A stretch of 64,000 nucleotides of DNA from DATFTE01 sp963840665 (GCA_963840665.1 CAWIZO010000006.1:558001-622000); one strand, 5' to 3'. Counted from the first letter of the stretch, positions 19,453-29,868 are shown. Numbers and translations are program-made. The notes: generated by a model not told the origin, from the letters alone.

Positions 19453-21398
19453 ATGGCAGATAGCATTCATGTGAAGCTCCCCGACGGGAGCACCAAAGAC
19501 GTTCCCAGAGGCTCCACCGCACTCGACGTGGCAAAGTCCATCAGCCCGCGTCTGGCCGACGCCGCCATCGTGGCCAAGACCAACGGCGACTTGATCGACC
19601 TGACCCGGCCGCTCGAAAAAGACACCGACCTGCGCATCCTGACCGAGAAAGATCCCGAATCTCTCGAAGTCTTTCGCCATTCGTCGGCCCATTTGTTGGC
19701 GGCGGCGGTGCTCGAGCTTTTCCCGAGACCAAGCTTGGCCATGGTCCCGCCACCGAGAGCGGATTCTTCTACGATTTTTATCGCCCCACTCCGTTTACTC
19801 CGGAAGATCTCGAAAAGATCGAAAAGAAGATGCAGGAGCTGGTGCAGCAGAACGTTCCCTACGCGCGCGAGTTCTTGCCTCGTGATCAGGGTCTCGAAGA
19901 ATTCAAAAAAGAAGGCGACTTTATGAAGTGCCATTTCATCGAGCAATTCACCAAGCCCGATGAAAAGATTTCGATTTACCGCACCGGCAAGTTCACCGAC
20001 TTCTGCCGCGGCCCGCACATTCCGTCGACCGGGAAAATCAAGGCGTTCAAGCTGTTCAATATCGCGGGAGCCTACTGGCTCGGTGATGAGAAGAATCCGC
20101 AGCTGCAGCGCATCTACGGCACGTCGTTTTATTCGAAGAAGGATCTCGACGCCTATCTAAACAGTATCGAAGAAGCCAAAAAGCGCGATCACCGTGTGCT
20201 CGGCCAGCAGCTTGATCTGTTCTCCATCCAGGAACTAGCCGGGCCGGGACTGATTTTCTGGCATCCCAAGGGCGGCATCATCCGCAAAGAGATGGAAGAC
20301 TGGATGCGCGATCAGTACGTCAAGCGCGGCTATTCGCTCGTCTACACGCCGCACGTGATGCGCAAGCAGTTGTGGCAGACCTCGGGCCACGAGGGCTACT
20401 ACGCGCAGAACATGTTCGATGTCATGGAACTTGACGACGCCGAGTACCGCCTGAAGCCCATGAATTGCCCGGGCCACATCCTGATTTATCGGGACTCGCT
20501 GAAGTCCTACCGCGATCTGCCGGTGCGCTTGGGAGAACTCGGTACGGTCTATCGCTACGAGCGATCCGGCGTGATGCACGGCCTGCTGCGGGTGCGTGGC
20601 TTTACGCAGGACGACGCCCACATCTTCTGCCGTCCCGACCAGATTGAAAAAGAGATTGCGGATTGCGTGGAGTTCGCCAAAGACGTACTAAAAGATTTCG
20701 GCTTCGACAAGTTCCAGACCGAGCTTTCTACTTGGAATCCGGACGACCGCAAGAGCTTCGTCGGCACCGAAGAGCAGTGGAACATGGCCACGCACTCGCT
20801 TGAGAAAGTTCTCAAAGAACTGAACATCGAGTACAAGACCATCCCCGGAGAAGCCGCGTTCTACGGGCCGAAGATCGACATCAAGCTGGTCGATGCCATC
20901 GGACGCCTCTGGCAGCTCTCGACCGTGCAATTCGATTTCAATCTGCCACAACGCTTCGGCCTCGAATATGTCGCCGAAGACGGCACTCGCAAACAGCCGC
21001 TGATGGTTCACCGCGCCCTCTACGGATCAATCGAGCGCTTCTTCGGCGTGCTCATCGAGCATTACGCAGGGGCGTTTCCCGTCTGGCTGTCGCCGGTGCA
21101 GGCGGTAATGATTCCCATCAGCGAGCGTCACGCCGACTACGCCCACAAAGTTGCGGACCAACTCAAAGCCGCCGGTGTCCGTGTGGAAGTGGATGCCCGC
21201 AACGAAAAGATGAATGCCAAAATCCGCGAGCACGCCATGCAGAAAGTGCCGTTCTTGCTGGTCATGGGAGACAAAGAGGCGGAAGCCGGCAAAGTGAACG
21301 TCCGCACTCGAGGCAAAGAGAAGACCGAAGACATGGCAGCGGCGGATTTTGTCGAGAAGATCAGAAAGCTGATCGCCGACAAAAGCCCCAGCCTGTAA
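19453..21398 (+). CDS. thrS: Threonyl-tRNA synthetase, frameshifted
   Basis: Charges tRNA-Thr. The N-terminal TGS domain (IHVKLPDGSTKDVPRGSTAL) and the start of the editing domain (FRHSSAHLLAAAVLELFP) lie in one frame. The rest of the editing domain, the class II core with MNCPGHILIYRDS (zinc ligand Cys and His), RYERSGVMHGLLRVRGFTQDD and the anticodon-binding domain lie in another. The frame is restored by one extra G near 19725 (FPETKLGHGPATES would then read through). The protein would have about 648 residues, the normal size. As the enzyme is normally essential and no second copy is seen here, a consensus error is the likeliest cause. Confidence 0.93.
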
Positions 21399-21696
21399 TC
21401 AGGTGGCTCATGTGGCGCGGGCGCCCTCGCCCGCATCTATCCACAAGCAAGAGTGTATCCGCGGCACGGTCGCTTGCCAGTCAAACACGGTTTCGCTGAA
21501 GCGGCTGGGACCAAATCAGACGCTGGAGATTCTGCTCTTGGCCAGACTCGGGCGGGGGCGCTCTCGCCACATGCTCTAGTGTCTCAGGGCGTCTTAGCCT
21601 TCAGTCTCAGCCTGAGACTCAGAGACTCCGGCCGGCTAAAATCCCTCTAAAAGTCTCGTTTTTCTTTTGGCATAGGCCTTGCTCTTGCACTTGCCT
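21399..21696. repeat. Intergenic repeats between thrS and pilT
   Basis: TGTGGCGCGGGCGCCCTCGC (from 21411) recurs in inverted orientation as GGCGGGGGCGCTCTCGCCAC (to about 21570), giving a pair of arms around a 110-base core. The same element occurs near 53060 and, inverted, near 60710. Further on, GTCTCAG / CTGAGAC words (21581-21630) form a second small palindromic cluster. No gene is supported in this stretch. Confidence 0.7.
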
Positions 21697-22866
21697 ATGT
21701 CGACCATTACCCCTCCTGCTCCCACTGTGTCCATGGCCCCCGGAACGGCGGCTGCTCCCAAGCCTCCCGTGTCTTCGACGCCAGCATTGCTCGTGTCCAT
21801 GCTGAAGGTGTCGAGCAAGATCAGCGACCTGTTTTTCTCGCCGGGCCGTCCGCCCATGGTTGAAATCAGCGGGAAGCTCTCCGCAACCGGACCACGTACG
21901 CTCACGGTGGAAGACACGACTCGCATCGCGAAAGACCTTATCGGCAGCAGCGAACATGCCATGACCTCGCTCCGCGAACGTGGCTCTTGTGACGTTTCCT
22001 CGGCCTTCCGGGTCTCTGCCGGTTCCGGGTGAATATCTTCACGCAACGCGGCTCTTACGCCATCGTGATGCGCGTGATCCCTAAGGCAGATCCCGAGTTT
22101 CGCCGAGCTCTGCCTTCCCAAGGAACTCGAAACCATCGTCGGCCTGCGCAACGGAATTGTTCTGGTAACCGGACCGACGGGTTCGGGAAAGTCATCGACC
22201 CTGGCCGCGATCATCGACCGCATCAATCAGGAGCAGTCGTACCACATCCTGACCATCGAAGATCCCATCGAGTTCATGCACAGCCACAAGAATTGCCTGA
22301 TTCACCAGCGCGAGTTGCACAGCGATACTCCAAGTTTCGCGCTGGCCCTGCGCGCCGCGCTGCGCCAGGCGCCGAAGGTGATTCTGGTGGGCGAGATGCG
22401 CGACAAAGAGACCATCGAAATCGCCATGGAAGCCGCTGAAACCGGACACCTGGTGCTCTCCACCTTGCACACCATTGATGCCTCGAAGACTGTCGAGCGT
22501 ATCGTGGGAGTTTTCCCACTGGCCGAGCAGCACGGCATTCGTAATCGTCTAGCCAAGAGTTTCCGCTACATCATTTCGCAGCGTCTGATTCCCCGAAAGG
22601 ACGGAACCGGCCGCGTCGCTGCAGTCGAGATTCTGAAGGCCACTTTGCGTACCCGCGAATATGTTGAGAAGGGCGAAGGGGAGGGCAAAACTTTGCTCGA
22701 CGCTATGCGCGATGGAACTAACGAAGGCATGCAGAACTTCGATGGAGAAATCGAGAAACTGATCCGCGCCGGAATGGTCGATTTCGAAACTGGCATGGGA
22801 TACGCGACCAATCCCGGCAACCTGCGCCTCGAACTGGCTGACTTTTCGTCTGAACAAACCGCATAA
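21697..22866 (+). CDS. pilT: PilT-type twitching-motility ATPase, two frameshifts
   Basis: A type IV pilus retraction ATPase. The N-terminal third has a Pro/Ala-rich leader and then SKISDLFFSPGRPPMVEISG. The ATPase core carries Walker A GPTGSGKSSTLA, the Asp box EDPIEFMH, the Walker B region VILVGEMRDKETIEIAMEAA and the His box TGHLVLSTLHT. A deletion near 22000 (restoring GSCDVSFGLPGLCRFRVNIF) and an insertion near 22086 (PKQIPSFAEL) must be reversed to obtain one protein of about 390 residues; the two shifts nearly compensate. ATG at 21697 is the chosen start. No other pilus gene is in the window, so its partners are elsewhere. Confidence 0.88.
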
Positions 22867-22906
22867 GCCAGAGTCTGATTCTCGCAGTAATCATTAGAAT
22901 GGCTGA

Positions 22907-23368
22907 GTAATCATCGGCGTCATCTCCGACACTCACGGCGTTCTGCGCCCTGAGGCTCTCGACGCGCTGCGCGATTCCGAGCACATCATTCACGCCGGCG
23001 ACATCGGCGATCCCGACATCCTGAAGAAGCTCGCCGAGATCGCACCGGTAACGGCGGTTCGTGGCAATGTGGATCGTGAACCGTGGGCCAAGAAGATTCC
23101 ACTCACGGAAGTATTCGAAGCAGAGCAGATCTCCATCTACGTGCTGCATATTCTGCAGGACCTGGATCTCAAGCCAGAAGCCGCCGGATTTCAAGTGGTT
23201 GTCTCAGGGCACAGCCATGTACCCAAACAAGATGAGAAGAACGGCGTGCTCTACTTCAATCCGGGAAGCGCCGGTCCGCGACGCTTCAAGCTGCCGGTCA
23301 CAGTCGGCAAGCTATTTCTAGAAAACGGCAAAGCTCGCGGAGAGACCGTCGAACTCGCGATTCCATAA
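22907..23368 (+). CDS. YfcE-like metallophosphoesterase without a canonical start
   Basis: A small calcineurin-like phosphodiesterase of the YfcE/MJ0936 family. Conserved metal motifs are complete: VISDTHG, HAGDIGD, VRGNVDRE and VSGHSHVPK. About 154 residues can be read. In this frame the codon before the first conserved strand is GTA, directly after an in-frame TGA, so no ATG, GTG or TTG precedes the VISDTHG motif. The next GTG (23069) would remove two metal motifs. Either one base is wrong (GTA for GTG or ATG, or an indel) or a rare ATC start is used. It lies 40 bases after pilT and 21 bases before tgt. Confidence 0.82.
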   Translation, partial: VIIGVISDTHGVLRPEALDALRDSEHIIHAGDIGDPDILKKLAEIAPVTAVRGNVDREPWAKKIPLTEVFEAEQISIYVLHILQDLDLKPEAAGFQVVVSGHSHVPKQDEKNGVLYFNPGSAGPRRFKLPVTVGKLFLENGKARGETVELAIP

Positions 23369-23389
23369 CCGTCCTTTACAATCGCAAGG

Positions 23390-24524
23390 ATGTCCCTTGA
23401 GTTCCAGATTGAAGCTACCTCGGGCTCGGCTCGGCGCGGCCGGCTGATCACGCCTCATGGCGAAGTCGAGACCCCGGTCTTTATGCCGGTGGGAACCTTG
23501 GCGTCGGTGAAGGGAGTTTCGCAGGACATCCTCGAAGAGCTCGGCGTTCAGATTCTGTTGGGCAATACCTACCATCTTTATCTGCGTCCGGGAATCGAGC
23601 AGGTGCGCAAACTCGGCGGATTGCACCGCTTCATGTCGTGGCCGTGCGCCATCCTTACCGATTCTGGGGGATTCCAGGTTTTCAGCCTGAGCGAGCTGCG
23701 CAAAGTCACTGAGGACGGTGTCACCTTCCGCTCGCATCTCGACGGCTCGCAGCACGTCTTCACCCCCGAAAGTGCGATGGACGCCGCAGATCGGGCTGGG
23801 CGCAGACATCATCATGGCTTTCGATGAGTGCACCGAGCATCCCGCCGACCCCACTCGCGTCCGCCAATCGATGGAACTTACGCTGCGCTGGGCGGAGCGG
23901 AGCAAGAAGCATTTCGAGGCGCACAAGCACGAAGTGCCCTGGAACTCAGACTCGACCCAAGCCCTCTTCGGCATCGTCCAGGGCGGCATGGATCCCGCCC
24001 TCCGCAAAGAATCCGCCGAGCGCACCATCGAAATTGGATTTCCCGGCTACGCCATCGGAGGCCTCAGCGTCGGCGAACCGCGCGCCCTGACCCGCGAAAT
24101 CGTCGAGGCCACGCTAGAGCATCTGCCAGCCGACAAGCCGCGCTATCTCATGGGCGTCGGCACGCCCGAAGAAATCGTGGAATATTCCGGACTCGGCATC
24201 GACATGATGGATTGCGTTCTTCCCACGCGCGCTGCGCGCCACGGCCTGCTGTTTACGTCGGAGGGAAAGATCTCGATCAAGCAGGCGCGATATGCAGGGG
24301 ACCAAGGCCCGCTCGACCCCAACTGCTCGTGCCGCGTGTGCGCGCGCTACTCCCGCGCCTATCTCCGCCATCTCTACGCGTCGAACGAGGTCCTCGCCCA
24401 GGTTTTGAATACGGTCCACAACCTGAGCTTCTACCTTGACACTATGCGAGCGGTGCGTCATTCTATTGCACTTGGGGAGAGTCCCCGTTCGCTGTCAGAG
24501 GTGTGGTCTCGACTGAAACCGTAG
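23390..24524 (+). CDS. tgt: tRNA-guanine transglycosylase, frameshifted
   Basis: Exchanges guanine for preQ1 at the wobble position of GUN anticodons, in queuosine formation. The start codon ATG at 23390 opens SLEFQIEATSGSARRGRL. The substrate pocket has LTDSGGFQVFSLSELRK; the second half has FGIVQGGMD, AIGGLSVGEP, MGVGTPEEI, MDCVLPTRAARHG and the zinc site CSCRVCARYSRAYLRHL. The frame changes near 23785 because of an extra C; without it DAQIGLGADIIMAFDECTEH reads through and the product is 377 residues, as expected. It is followed by yajC-secD-secF, the classic bacterial order. Confidence 0.94.
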
Positions 24525-24661
24525 CTGGGCACCCCCGTTCGATGCCCATGGCTTCTGGATTGTCCGACCTGATTAACTAGAACTCCCGCGGTTTACATGT
24601 AAGGGCCCTATTGCCGGAAGGCGCAGGCCCGTGGATTGACCGTTTAGGGTCTGTGATTTTC

Positions 24662-24985
24662 ATGAGCACGCAATACTTACTTGCACTTCAAGCGGGCGGC
24701 GCCGGATCGCTGGGATGGCTGGGGTTCGCCCCGCTCATCTTCATCTTTGCCATCTTTTATTTTCTTTTGATCCTGCCCCAGCAGCGACGGCAAAAGAAGT
24801 GGGCGGCAATGCTTGAGACGTTGAAAACGGGAGACAAAGTTACCACCAGCGGCGGCTTGCGGGGAGTGATCTTCTCGCTGAAAGACGACGCCGTGACCTT
24901 GCGGGTTCCGCCCGACAATTTGAAGCTCGAAGTCAGCCGCGGCTCCATCGTCTCGGTCGCGGGAGAAGAAGCACCAGGCAAGTAA
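24662..24985 (+). CDS. yajC: Preprotein translocase accessory subunit YajC
   Basis: A 107-residue single-span inner-membrane protein of the SecDF-YajC complex. The transmembrane helix is FAPLIFIFAIFYFLLILP and is followed directly by the family-typical QQRRQKKWAAMLETLKTGDKV and TSGGLRGVIFSLKDDAVTLRV. ATG at 24662 gives the common short N terminus; an upstream in-frame ATG extension of 17 residues is not family-like. It is located between tgt and secD, as in most bacteria. The 3' flank holds the AATTGGCAATTGG word repeats. Confidence 0.95.
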   Translation: MSTQYLLALQAGGAGSLGWLGFAPLIFIFAIFYFLLILPQQRRQKKWAAMLETLKTGDKVTTSGGLRGVIFSLKDDAVTLRVPPDNLKLEVSRGSIVSVAGEEAPGK

Positions 24986-24986
24986 T

Positions 24987-25061
24987 TGCCAATTTTCAAT
25001 TTCCAATTGCCGATTGGAGTGGTGGCAAATTGGCAATTGGCAATCGAAAATTGGAAATCGA
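24987..25061. repeat. CCAATTGCCAATTGG word repeats before secD
   Basis: TTTTCAATTTCCAATTGCCG and the complementary GGCAAATTGGCAATTGGCAA words face each other over about 75 bases, so the secD leader can form a long AT-rich hairpin. It is the same style of leader as those before accD, folC and obgE, but with another word. Confidence 0.7.
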
Positions 25062-25067
25062 ATCTGT

Positions 25068-26684
25068 ATGAATAAGAACCTTGGCTGGAAACTCGCACTC
25101 ATCATCGGAACCCTGCTGGTGTTCGTCTACGGCATCTTCGGCATCCCCCAGAGCTTTTCTGGCCAGGGCCTGATTGCAGCGGTCACCAAGAACATCCATC
25201 TTGGCCTCGACCTTAAGGGCGGCACGCACTTGATCCTGCAGGTGCAGGTCAATGATGCGGTCAACGTCGATTCCGACAACGCCATGGAGCGGCTGAAGGA
25301 GGATCTTCGCTCAAAAAAGATCAACTACGCCGACATCACCAAGCCCGACCCAGCAAACAATCCCGACGAGATCGTCATCAAGGGCGTTCCGCCTGACTCC
25401 ACTTCTGATTTGCGAACCATCGTCAGCGACCGCTTGCCTGAATACAACGCCGCCTCCGGGGCCGACAATACTTGGACCATCACGATGAAGCCGCAGGCGC
25501 TGCAAGAGTTGAAGAATCGCGCCGTGCAGCAGGCGATTGAGACCATCCGCAATCGTATTGATTCGCTGGGTGTCAGCGAGCCGGTGATTCAGGAACATGG
25601 TCTTGGCCAGTATCAGATTCTGGTGCAGCTGCCGGGCGTAGACGATCCGGCCCGCGTCAAAGAGATCATGCAATCCACCGCTATGCTGGAAATCCGGCAG
25701 GCGATGGGAGGCCCATACCCGAGCGAACAGGCGGCTTTGCAGGAACATGGCGGAGTCCTTCCTCCTGACACGGTTTTGATGAAAGGCAAGAACATCGGAA
25801 CGTCAGGCGATGAAGGCGAACAGTGGTTTTTGATTTCCCGCGCTTCGGCGGTCACCGGACGCGATTTGCGTACCGCCGATCCGGGCCGCGATGAGAACGG
25901 CGCCCCTGATGTCCGCTTTAGCCTGACCAATGAGGGCGGACGCCGCTTCTATGCCTTTACTTCGGCGCACGTCGGCGAAGATCTGGCCGTCGTTCTAGAT
26001 AACAAAGTCCAAGAGAAGGCAGTCATCAAGGAGCCTATCCGCGACTCTGGCGTGATTAACGGCCGTTTCGGCGAGCAGGAAGCCAAAGATCTTTCCATGG
26101 TCCTGCGCTCTGGCGCGCTTCCAGCCGGCATTAAGTATCTGGAAGAGCGCACGGTCGGCCCGTCGCTGGGGTCCGATTCAATCCGCGCCGGTGTGCAAGC
26201 GGCTGCGGTCGGCATGCTCGCTGTGCTGATCTTCATGTTGGTTTATTACCACGGCGCCGGCATAAATGCTGATGTGGCGCTGATCCTGAACTTGATCATT
26301 CTGTTAGGTTTCCTGGGATTCAGCGGCGCGACTCTGACCTTGCCGGGTATTGCCGGTGTCATTCTTACGGTCGGTATGGGCGTGGATTCCAACGTGCTTA
26401 TTTTTGAGCGTATTCGTGAAGAATTGCGCAACGGAAAGACGCCGCCCTCGGCCGTGGAGCAGGGCTTCAGTCATGCCTGGGTGACGATCGTCGATACCCA
26501 CGTCACCACTATCGTTTCGGCGGCGATTCTGTTCGCCTTCGGAACCGGCCCGGTTAAGGGATTCGCGGTTACCCTGACCTTCGGTTTGTTGGCGAATTTG
26601 TTCACGGCAGTTTTCGTATCGCGAGCAATTTTTGATTACGTGCTCAGTCGCAAGCAGCGTGGAGAAGCACTGAGCATCGGCTAG
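25068..26684 (+). CDS. secD: Protein translocase subunit SecD
   Basis: A 538-residue RND-like subunit that uses the proton gradient to finish Sec export. Residues 1-30 hold the first transmembrane helix, then the motif HLGLDLKGGTHLILQVQV. The large periplasmic P1 domain follows (RNRIDSLGVSEPVIQEHG, LPGVDDPARVKEIM). The last five helices contain GPSLGSDSIRAGVQAA, the conserved GVDSNVLIFERIREELR and the TIVSAAILFAFGTGPVKGFA block. ATG at 25068 is taken; a GTG 54 bases upstream lies inside repeat words. secF follows after 35 bases. Confidence 0.97.
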   Translation: MNKNLGWKLALIIGTLLVFVYGIFGIPQSFSGQGLIAAVTKNIHLGLDLKGGTHLILQVQVNDAVNVDSDNAMERLKEDLRSKKINYADITKPDPANNPDEIVIKGVPPDSTSDLRTIVSDRLPEYNAASGADNTWTITMKPQALQELKNRAVQQAIETIRNRIDSLGVSEPVIQEHGLGQYQILVQLPGVDDPARVKEIMQSTAMLEIRQAMGGPYPSEQAALQEHGGVLPPDTVLMKGKNIGTSGDEGEQWFLISRASAVTGRDLRTADPGRDENGAPDVRFSLTNEGGRRFYAFTSAHVGEDLAVVLDNKVQEKAVIKEPIRDSGVINGRFGEQEAKDLSMVLRSGALPAGIKYLEERTVGPSLGSDSIRAGVQAAAVGMLAVLIFMLVYYHGAGINADVALILNLIILLGFLGFSGATLTLPGIAGVILTVGMGVDSNVLIFERIREELRNGKTPPSAVEQGFSHAWVTIVDTHVTTIVSAAILFAFGTGPVKGFAVTLTFGLLANLFTAVFVSRAIFDYVLSRKQRGEALSIG

Positions 26685-26719
26685 ATCGTTGAGATAGCAA
26701 GCAAAGGGGTTCAAGCAGC

Positions 26720-27973
26720 GTGGAATTTTTTCGTGATGCAAACATAGATTTTCTCGGCAAGAAGTGGTACTTCATCGCGTTTTCGCTGGTCTTCAGCATA
26801 GCGGGCATTCTTTCTATGCTGTTCTGGCATGGCATCCCGCTGGGCGTGGATTTCCGCGGTGGAACGCTGGTTTACGTGAAGTTTTCGCATGCGCCGAATG
26901 ACAATGCTATCCGCGCCGCCATGGATCGCGCAGGCCTGCACAATGCGCGCATTCAGACCTACGGACCTGCCCCGAACAATGAAGTGCTGATCGACCTAGC
27001 TGAGCAGGAAACCAGCGAGCAGGCTCTCGATAAAGGCAAAATTCAGATCATCAATGCGCTCGAAAGCAATGCTCCTGCCGGAAAACAAGATCTCAACAAC
27101 GCCAGCTCCATCACCCTGCTGAACTACCTTCTCGAAAAAGATCCTCTTCACGCCGGTACCGACGCCAACCAGCGTTACACCGCACAGGCGCAGGCCATCG
27201 TCGACTATCGGGACAAGACCAAGGGCGGAGTGCTGAACTCGATTGACGAAATGAAGGGGGCGGTCGATCCTGCTGTCATAGCCTCTTTGAACGATGGATT
27301 TTACGTTTCCGATTTTGGCGTTCGCAACGTGGAAATCGTCGGCCCCCAAGTCGGCAAACAGCTGCGCACGCAAGCCATCTGGGCGACGCTCTACTCGCTG
27401 GCCGGCATGCTGGTTTATCTCGGTTTCCGGTTTGAGTGGATTTACGGCGTGGCTGCTGTGGTCACTGTGTTTCACGACACCTTGATCACGGTTGGCGCCT
27501 TTTCGCTCGCAAACAAGCCGATTTCGCTGACGGTGATCGCAGCTATCCTGACCCTGATCGGATACTCGAACAACGACACCATCGTCGTCTTCGACCGTAT
27601 CCGCGAAAATATCAAATTGATGCGCCGGGAAAGCCTGGCCGAGATCGTCAATCGCAGCATCAATCAAACTCTTAGCAGAACCATCTTGACCGCGGGCCTG
27701 ACTTTCCTTACAGTGCTGGCTCTCTTCTTATTTGGCGGCGAAGTGCTCCATGGGTTCTCCTTCGCCCTCGTAATTGGCATCCTAATCGGAACGTATTCGT
27801 CGATCGCAATTGCGGCCCCGATTTTGGTGGCGTATCAGGATTGGCGGATCAGCCGCGGCGCACGGCCTGCACTTCCAGGAGCGAGCGGAAAGCCGTTAGG
27901 GGACAGCAAGGGGCCAAAGCCCGGCGCAGGGCGCGGACCAGAGAAGATTTCCAAGGCCGGCGTAACTCGCTGA
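26720..27973 (+). CDS. secF: Protein translocase subunit SecF
   Basis: A 417-residue SecF, partner of SecD. It begins with GTG (MEFFRDANIDFLGKKWYFIA). The RND core shows GIPLGVDFRGGTLVYVKF, GVRNVEIVGPQVGKQL, GYSNNDTIVVFDRIRENIK and SINQTLSRTILTAGLTFLT. It is about 90 residues longer than E. coli SecF because of an insertion in the first periplasmic domain (about 120-200, ASSITLLNYLLEKDPLHAG...). The end is a basic Pro/Gly-rich tail. It completes the yajC-secD-secF unit; the next gene, tonB, is 122 bases away with its own ribosome site. Confidence 0.97.
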   Translation: MEFFRDANIDFLGKKWYFIAFSLVFSIAGILSMLFWHGIPLGVDFRGGTLVYVKFSHAPNDNAIRAAMDRAGLHNARIQTYGPAPNNEVLIDLAEQETSEQALDKGKIQIINALESNAPAGKQDLNNASSITLLNYLLEKDPLHAGTDANQRYTAQAQAIVDYRDKTKGGVLNSIDEMKGAVDPAVIASLNDGFYVSDFGVRNVEIVGPQVGKQLRTQAIWATLYSLAGMLVYLGFRFEWIYGVAAVVTVFHDTLITVGAFSLANKPISLTVIAAILTLIGYSNNDTIVVFDRIRENIKLMRRESLAEIVNRSINQTLSRTILTAGLTFLTVLALFLFGGEVLHGFSFALVIGILIGTYSSIAIAAPILVAYQDWRISRGARPALPGASGKPLGDSKGPKPGAGRGPEKISKAGVTR

Positions 27974-28095
27974 TTCCGCAAGGACGGGAATTAGCTTCCG
28001 AGCGTCATTTTTGACAGGCGTTAAAGAGCGAATTTGGGAGCAAAGTTGGCGCAGGTGGTGTCTAAACGTACGTAGGGTCTGTGTAGGAGAAGCCT

Positions 28096-28839
28096 ATGTT
28101 TGAAGACAGCCTAATCGAGTCCGGTGGCAGACTAAAGACCAAGCGGGGCGTAACGACCTTTATTTCCTTTGCTTTACAGGTCGGATTGGTCGGAGTGCTG
28201 GTTCTCATCCCGCTGCTGTTCACCGAGGCACTACCGAAACAGCAATTGATGACATTTCTAGTGGCGCCACCCCCGCCCCCACCCCCTCCACCCCCGCCGG
28301 CTGCGGCCCCAGTCAAGATCGTTAAGCAGATTCAGACCGACATCGTGAACGGTCAGCTGCGTACGCCCACCAAGATTCCTGAGAAAGTCCAGATGATTAA
28401 GGAAGACGAAGCTCCTCCGCCGATGGCGGCAACGGGCGGCGTCGTGGGTGGCGTTCCGGGCGGCGTTCCGGGCGGACAAATGGGCGGTGTCATCGGCGGC
28501 ATCATCAGCTCCACGCCGGTTGCGGTGCCGAAAGTGGCGCAGCCCACACGGGTACGCGTATCCCAAGGTGTTTCGCAAGGCCTGCTGATCCGCAAAGTGC
28601 AGCCGAACTATCCGCCCCTGGCTCGGCAAGCTCGCATTCAGGGCAACGTGGTTCTGACGGCAGAAATCAGCAAAGATGGTTCGATCGAAAACCTGCGTCT
28701 GGTCAGCGGACATCCAATGCTGGCGCCAGCCGCGATCGAAGCCGTGAAGCAGTGGAAGTACAAGCCGTACTTCCTGAACGGCGAACCGGTGGAAGTGGAA
28801 ACGCAGGTGACCGTGATTTTCTCGCTGTCCGGAGGCTAG
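28096..28839 (+). CDS. tonB: TonB-like energy transducer
   Basis: A 247-residue TonB family protein. One N-terminal transmembrane helix (FISFALQVGLVGVLVLIPLLF, residues 22-42) is followed by an unbroken polyproline run of 11 prolines (about residues 58-68). Next comes a Gly-rich linker with GGVPGGVPGGQMGGVIGG, and the C-terminal TonB domain (VQPNYPPLARQARIQGNVVL, AIEAVKQWKYKPYFLNGEPV). It transmits the proton motive force from ExbB/ExbD to outer-membrane receptors. ATG follows AGGAGAAGCC. It heads a cluster with exbB, two exbD and a TPR lipoprotein. No receptor gene is in the window. Confidence 0.95.
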   Translation: MFEDSLIESGGRLKTKRGVTTFISFALQVGLVGVLVLIPLLFTEALPKQQLMTFLVAPPPPPPPPPPPAAAPVKIVKQIQTDIVNGQLRTPTKIPEKVQMIKEDEAPPPMAATGGVVGGVPGGVPGGQMGGVIGGIISSTPVAVPKVAQPTRVRVSQGVSQGLLIRKVQPNYPPLARQARIQGNVVLTAEISKDGSIENLRLVSGHPMLAPAAIEAVKQWKYKPYFLNGEPVEVETQVTVIFSLSGG

Positions 28840-29075
28840 AGCCAACGGCAGTAGCAGTCGAAACTTGAGTTTTGCGGTGATTGCCTCCCCCAATCCCACC
28901 TTCTTCGGATGTCGGGACCGGGGCCTGTAAACGATCAGAGGCACGTCACCGGTGACCAGGCGCCAAGCATCGGTAATTGAGCCACCAGTTGGCCCACTGT
29001 TTTTCAAGCGCTGAGATCCACAAGCTTCAGAGCGATCCAAAATTTGAACGAGTTTCGAGGAGGAAAAAGCAACTC

Positions 29076-29840
29076 ATGTTCGTAGCCAATTTAGCGACAC
29101 TCACTGTATGTCATGTCCACACCGCGGCTCTCTGGTTGCTCCAGGAAAGCGGCGGCGGCACGGTTGCGTGGGATCCGATCTCGCTGTGGAAGCAGATGGG
29201 CATCCTGGCGAAGGCCGTGGTTATCATCCTGTTCATCATGTCGGGTTGGTCGATCGGCGTCATGATTGACCGCTTCATGGCGTTCAGCGCTGCTCGTAAA
29301 CAGTCGCGGGCATTTGCTCCCGCAGTTGCCGGCGCCCTGCGCGATGGCAAGATCGATGAAGCCATCAAGGTCGCCGAGCGCAACAAGAAGAGCCACCTGG
29401 CCAAGGTTGTTACCGCTGGCCTGATGGAGTTCCGCGCTCACCAGGACTCGAACGACATCCCGGGCGAGACCATCGAAGCTTCCAAGCGCGCTCTTGAGCG
29501 CACCGAAGCCATCGTGCACGCGGAATTGAAGCGTGGTCTTGGCGGCTTGGCGACGATCGGATCGACCGCTCCCTTCGTGGGACTGTTCGGAACGGTGGTC
29601 GGCATTTTGAACGCGTTTAAAGGAATCTCGGAACAGAAAGCAACCGGTCTGGGCGCCGTCGCCGGCGGTATCGCCGAAGCGCTGGTCACGACCGCTGTGG
29701 GTCTGTTCGTCGCGATTCCCGCCGTCATGATGTTCAACTATCTGACGGGCCGCGTGGAAGCGTTCGACGTGGAAATGGATAATTCCTCGAGCGAACTGAT
29801 CGACTACTTCCTGAAGCGCCGGGGAATGCGCCGGTCCTAG
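29076..29840 (+). CDS. exbB: MotA/TolQ/ExbB proton channel protein
   Basis: A 254-residue inner-membrane protein that forms the proton channel with ExbD. Three transmembrane segments are seen: near residues 45-68 (AKAVVIILFIMSGWSIGVMI), and the pair in the C-terminal half with the family motif STAPFVGLFGTVVGILNAF and LVTTAVGLFVAIPAVMMFN. ATG at 29076 follows a strong GAGGAGG; a longer in-frame start has no ribosome site. The leader of 236 bases between tonB and exbB has no clear gene. The first 15 residues are a hydrophobic stretch (MFVANLATLTVCHVH). Confidence 0.95.
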   Translation: MFVANLATLTVCHVHTAALWLLQESGGGTVAWDPISLWKQMGILAKAVVIILFIMSGWSIGVMIDRFMAFSAARKQSRAFAPAVAGALRDGKIDEAIKVAERNKKSHLAKVVTAGLMEFRAHQDSNDIPGETIEASKRALERTEAIVHAELKRGLGGLATIGSTAPFVGLFGTVVGILNAFKGISEQKATGLGAVAGGIAEALVTTAVGLFVAIPAVMMFNYLTGRVEAFDVEMDNSSSELIDYFLKRRGMRRS

Positions 29841-29868
29841 TTCGCGTCTCGTCTACTTGAGTTGCTTG

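Noticed and set aside
21399..21696. Possible tRNA or small RNA between thrS and pilT
   Set aside because: The structure is explained by inverted copies of the dispersed GC element; no cloverleaf or CCA end fits.
19700..23800. Programmed ribosomal frameshifting in thrS, pilT and tgt
   Set aside because: There is no slippery heptamer or common signal at the sites, the direction of the shifts differs, and these genes are not known for frameshifting.
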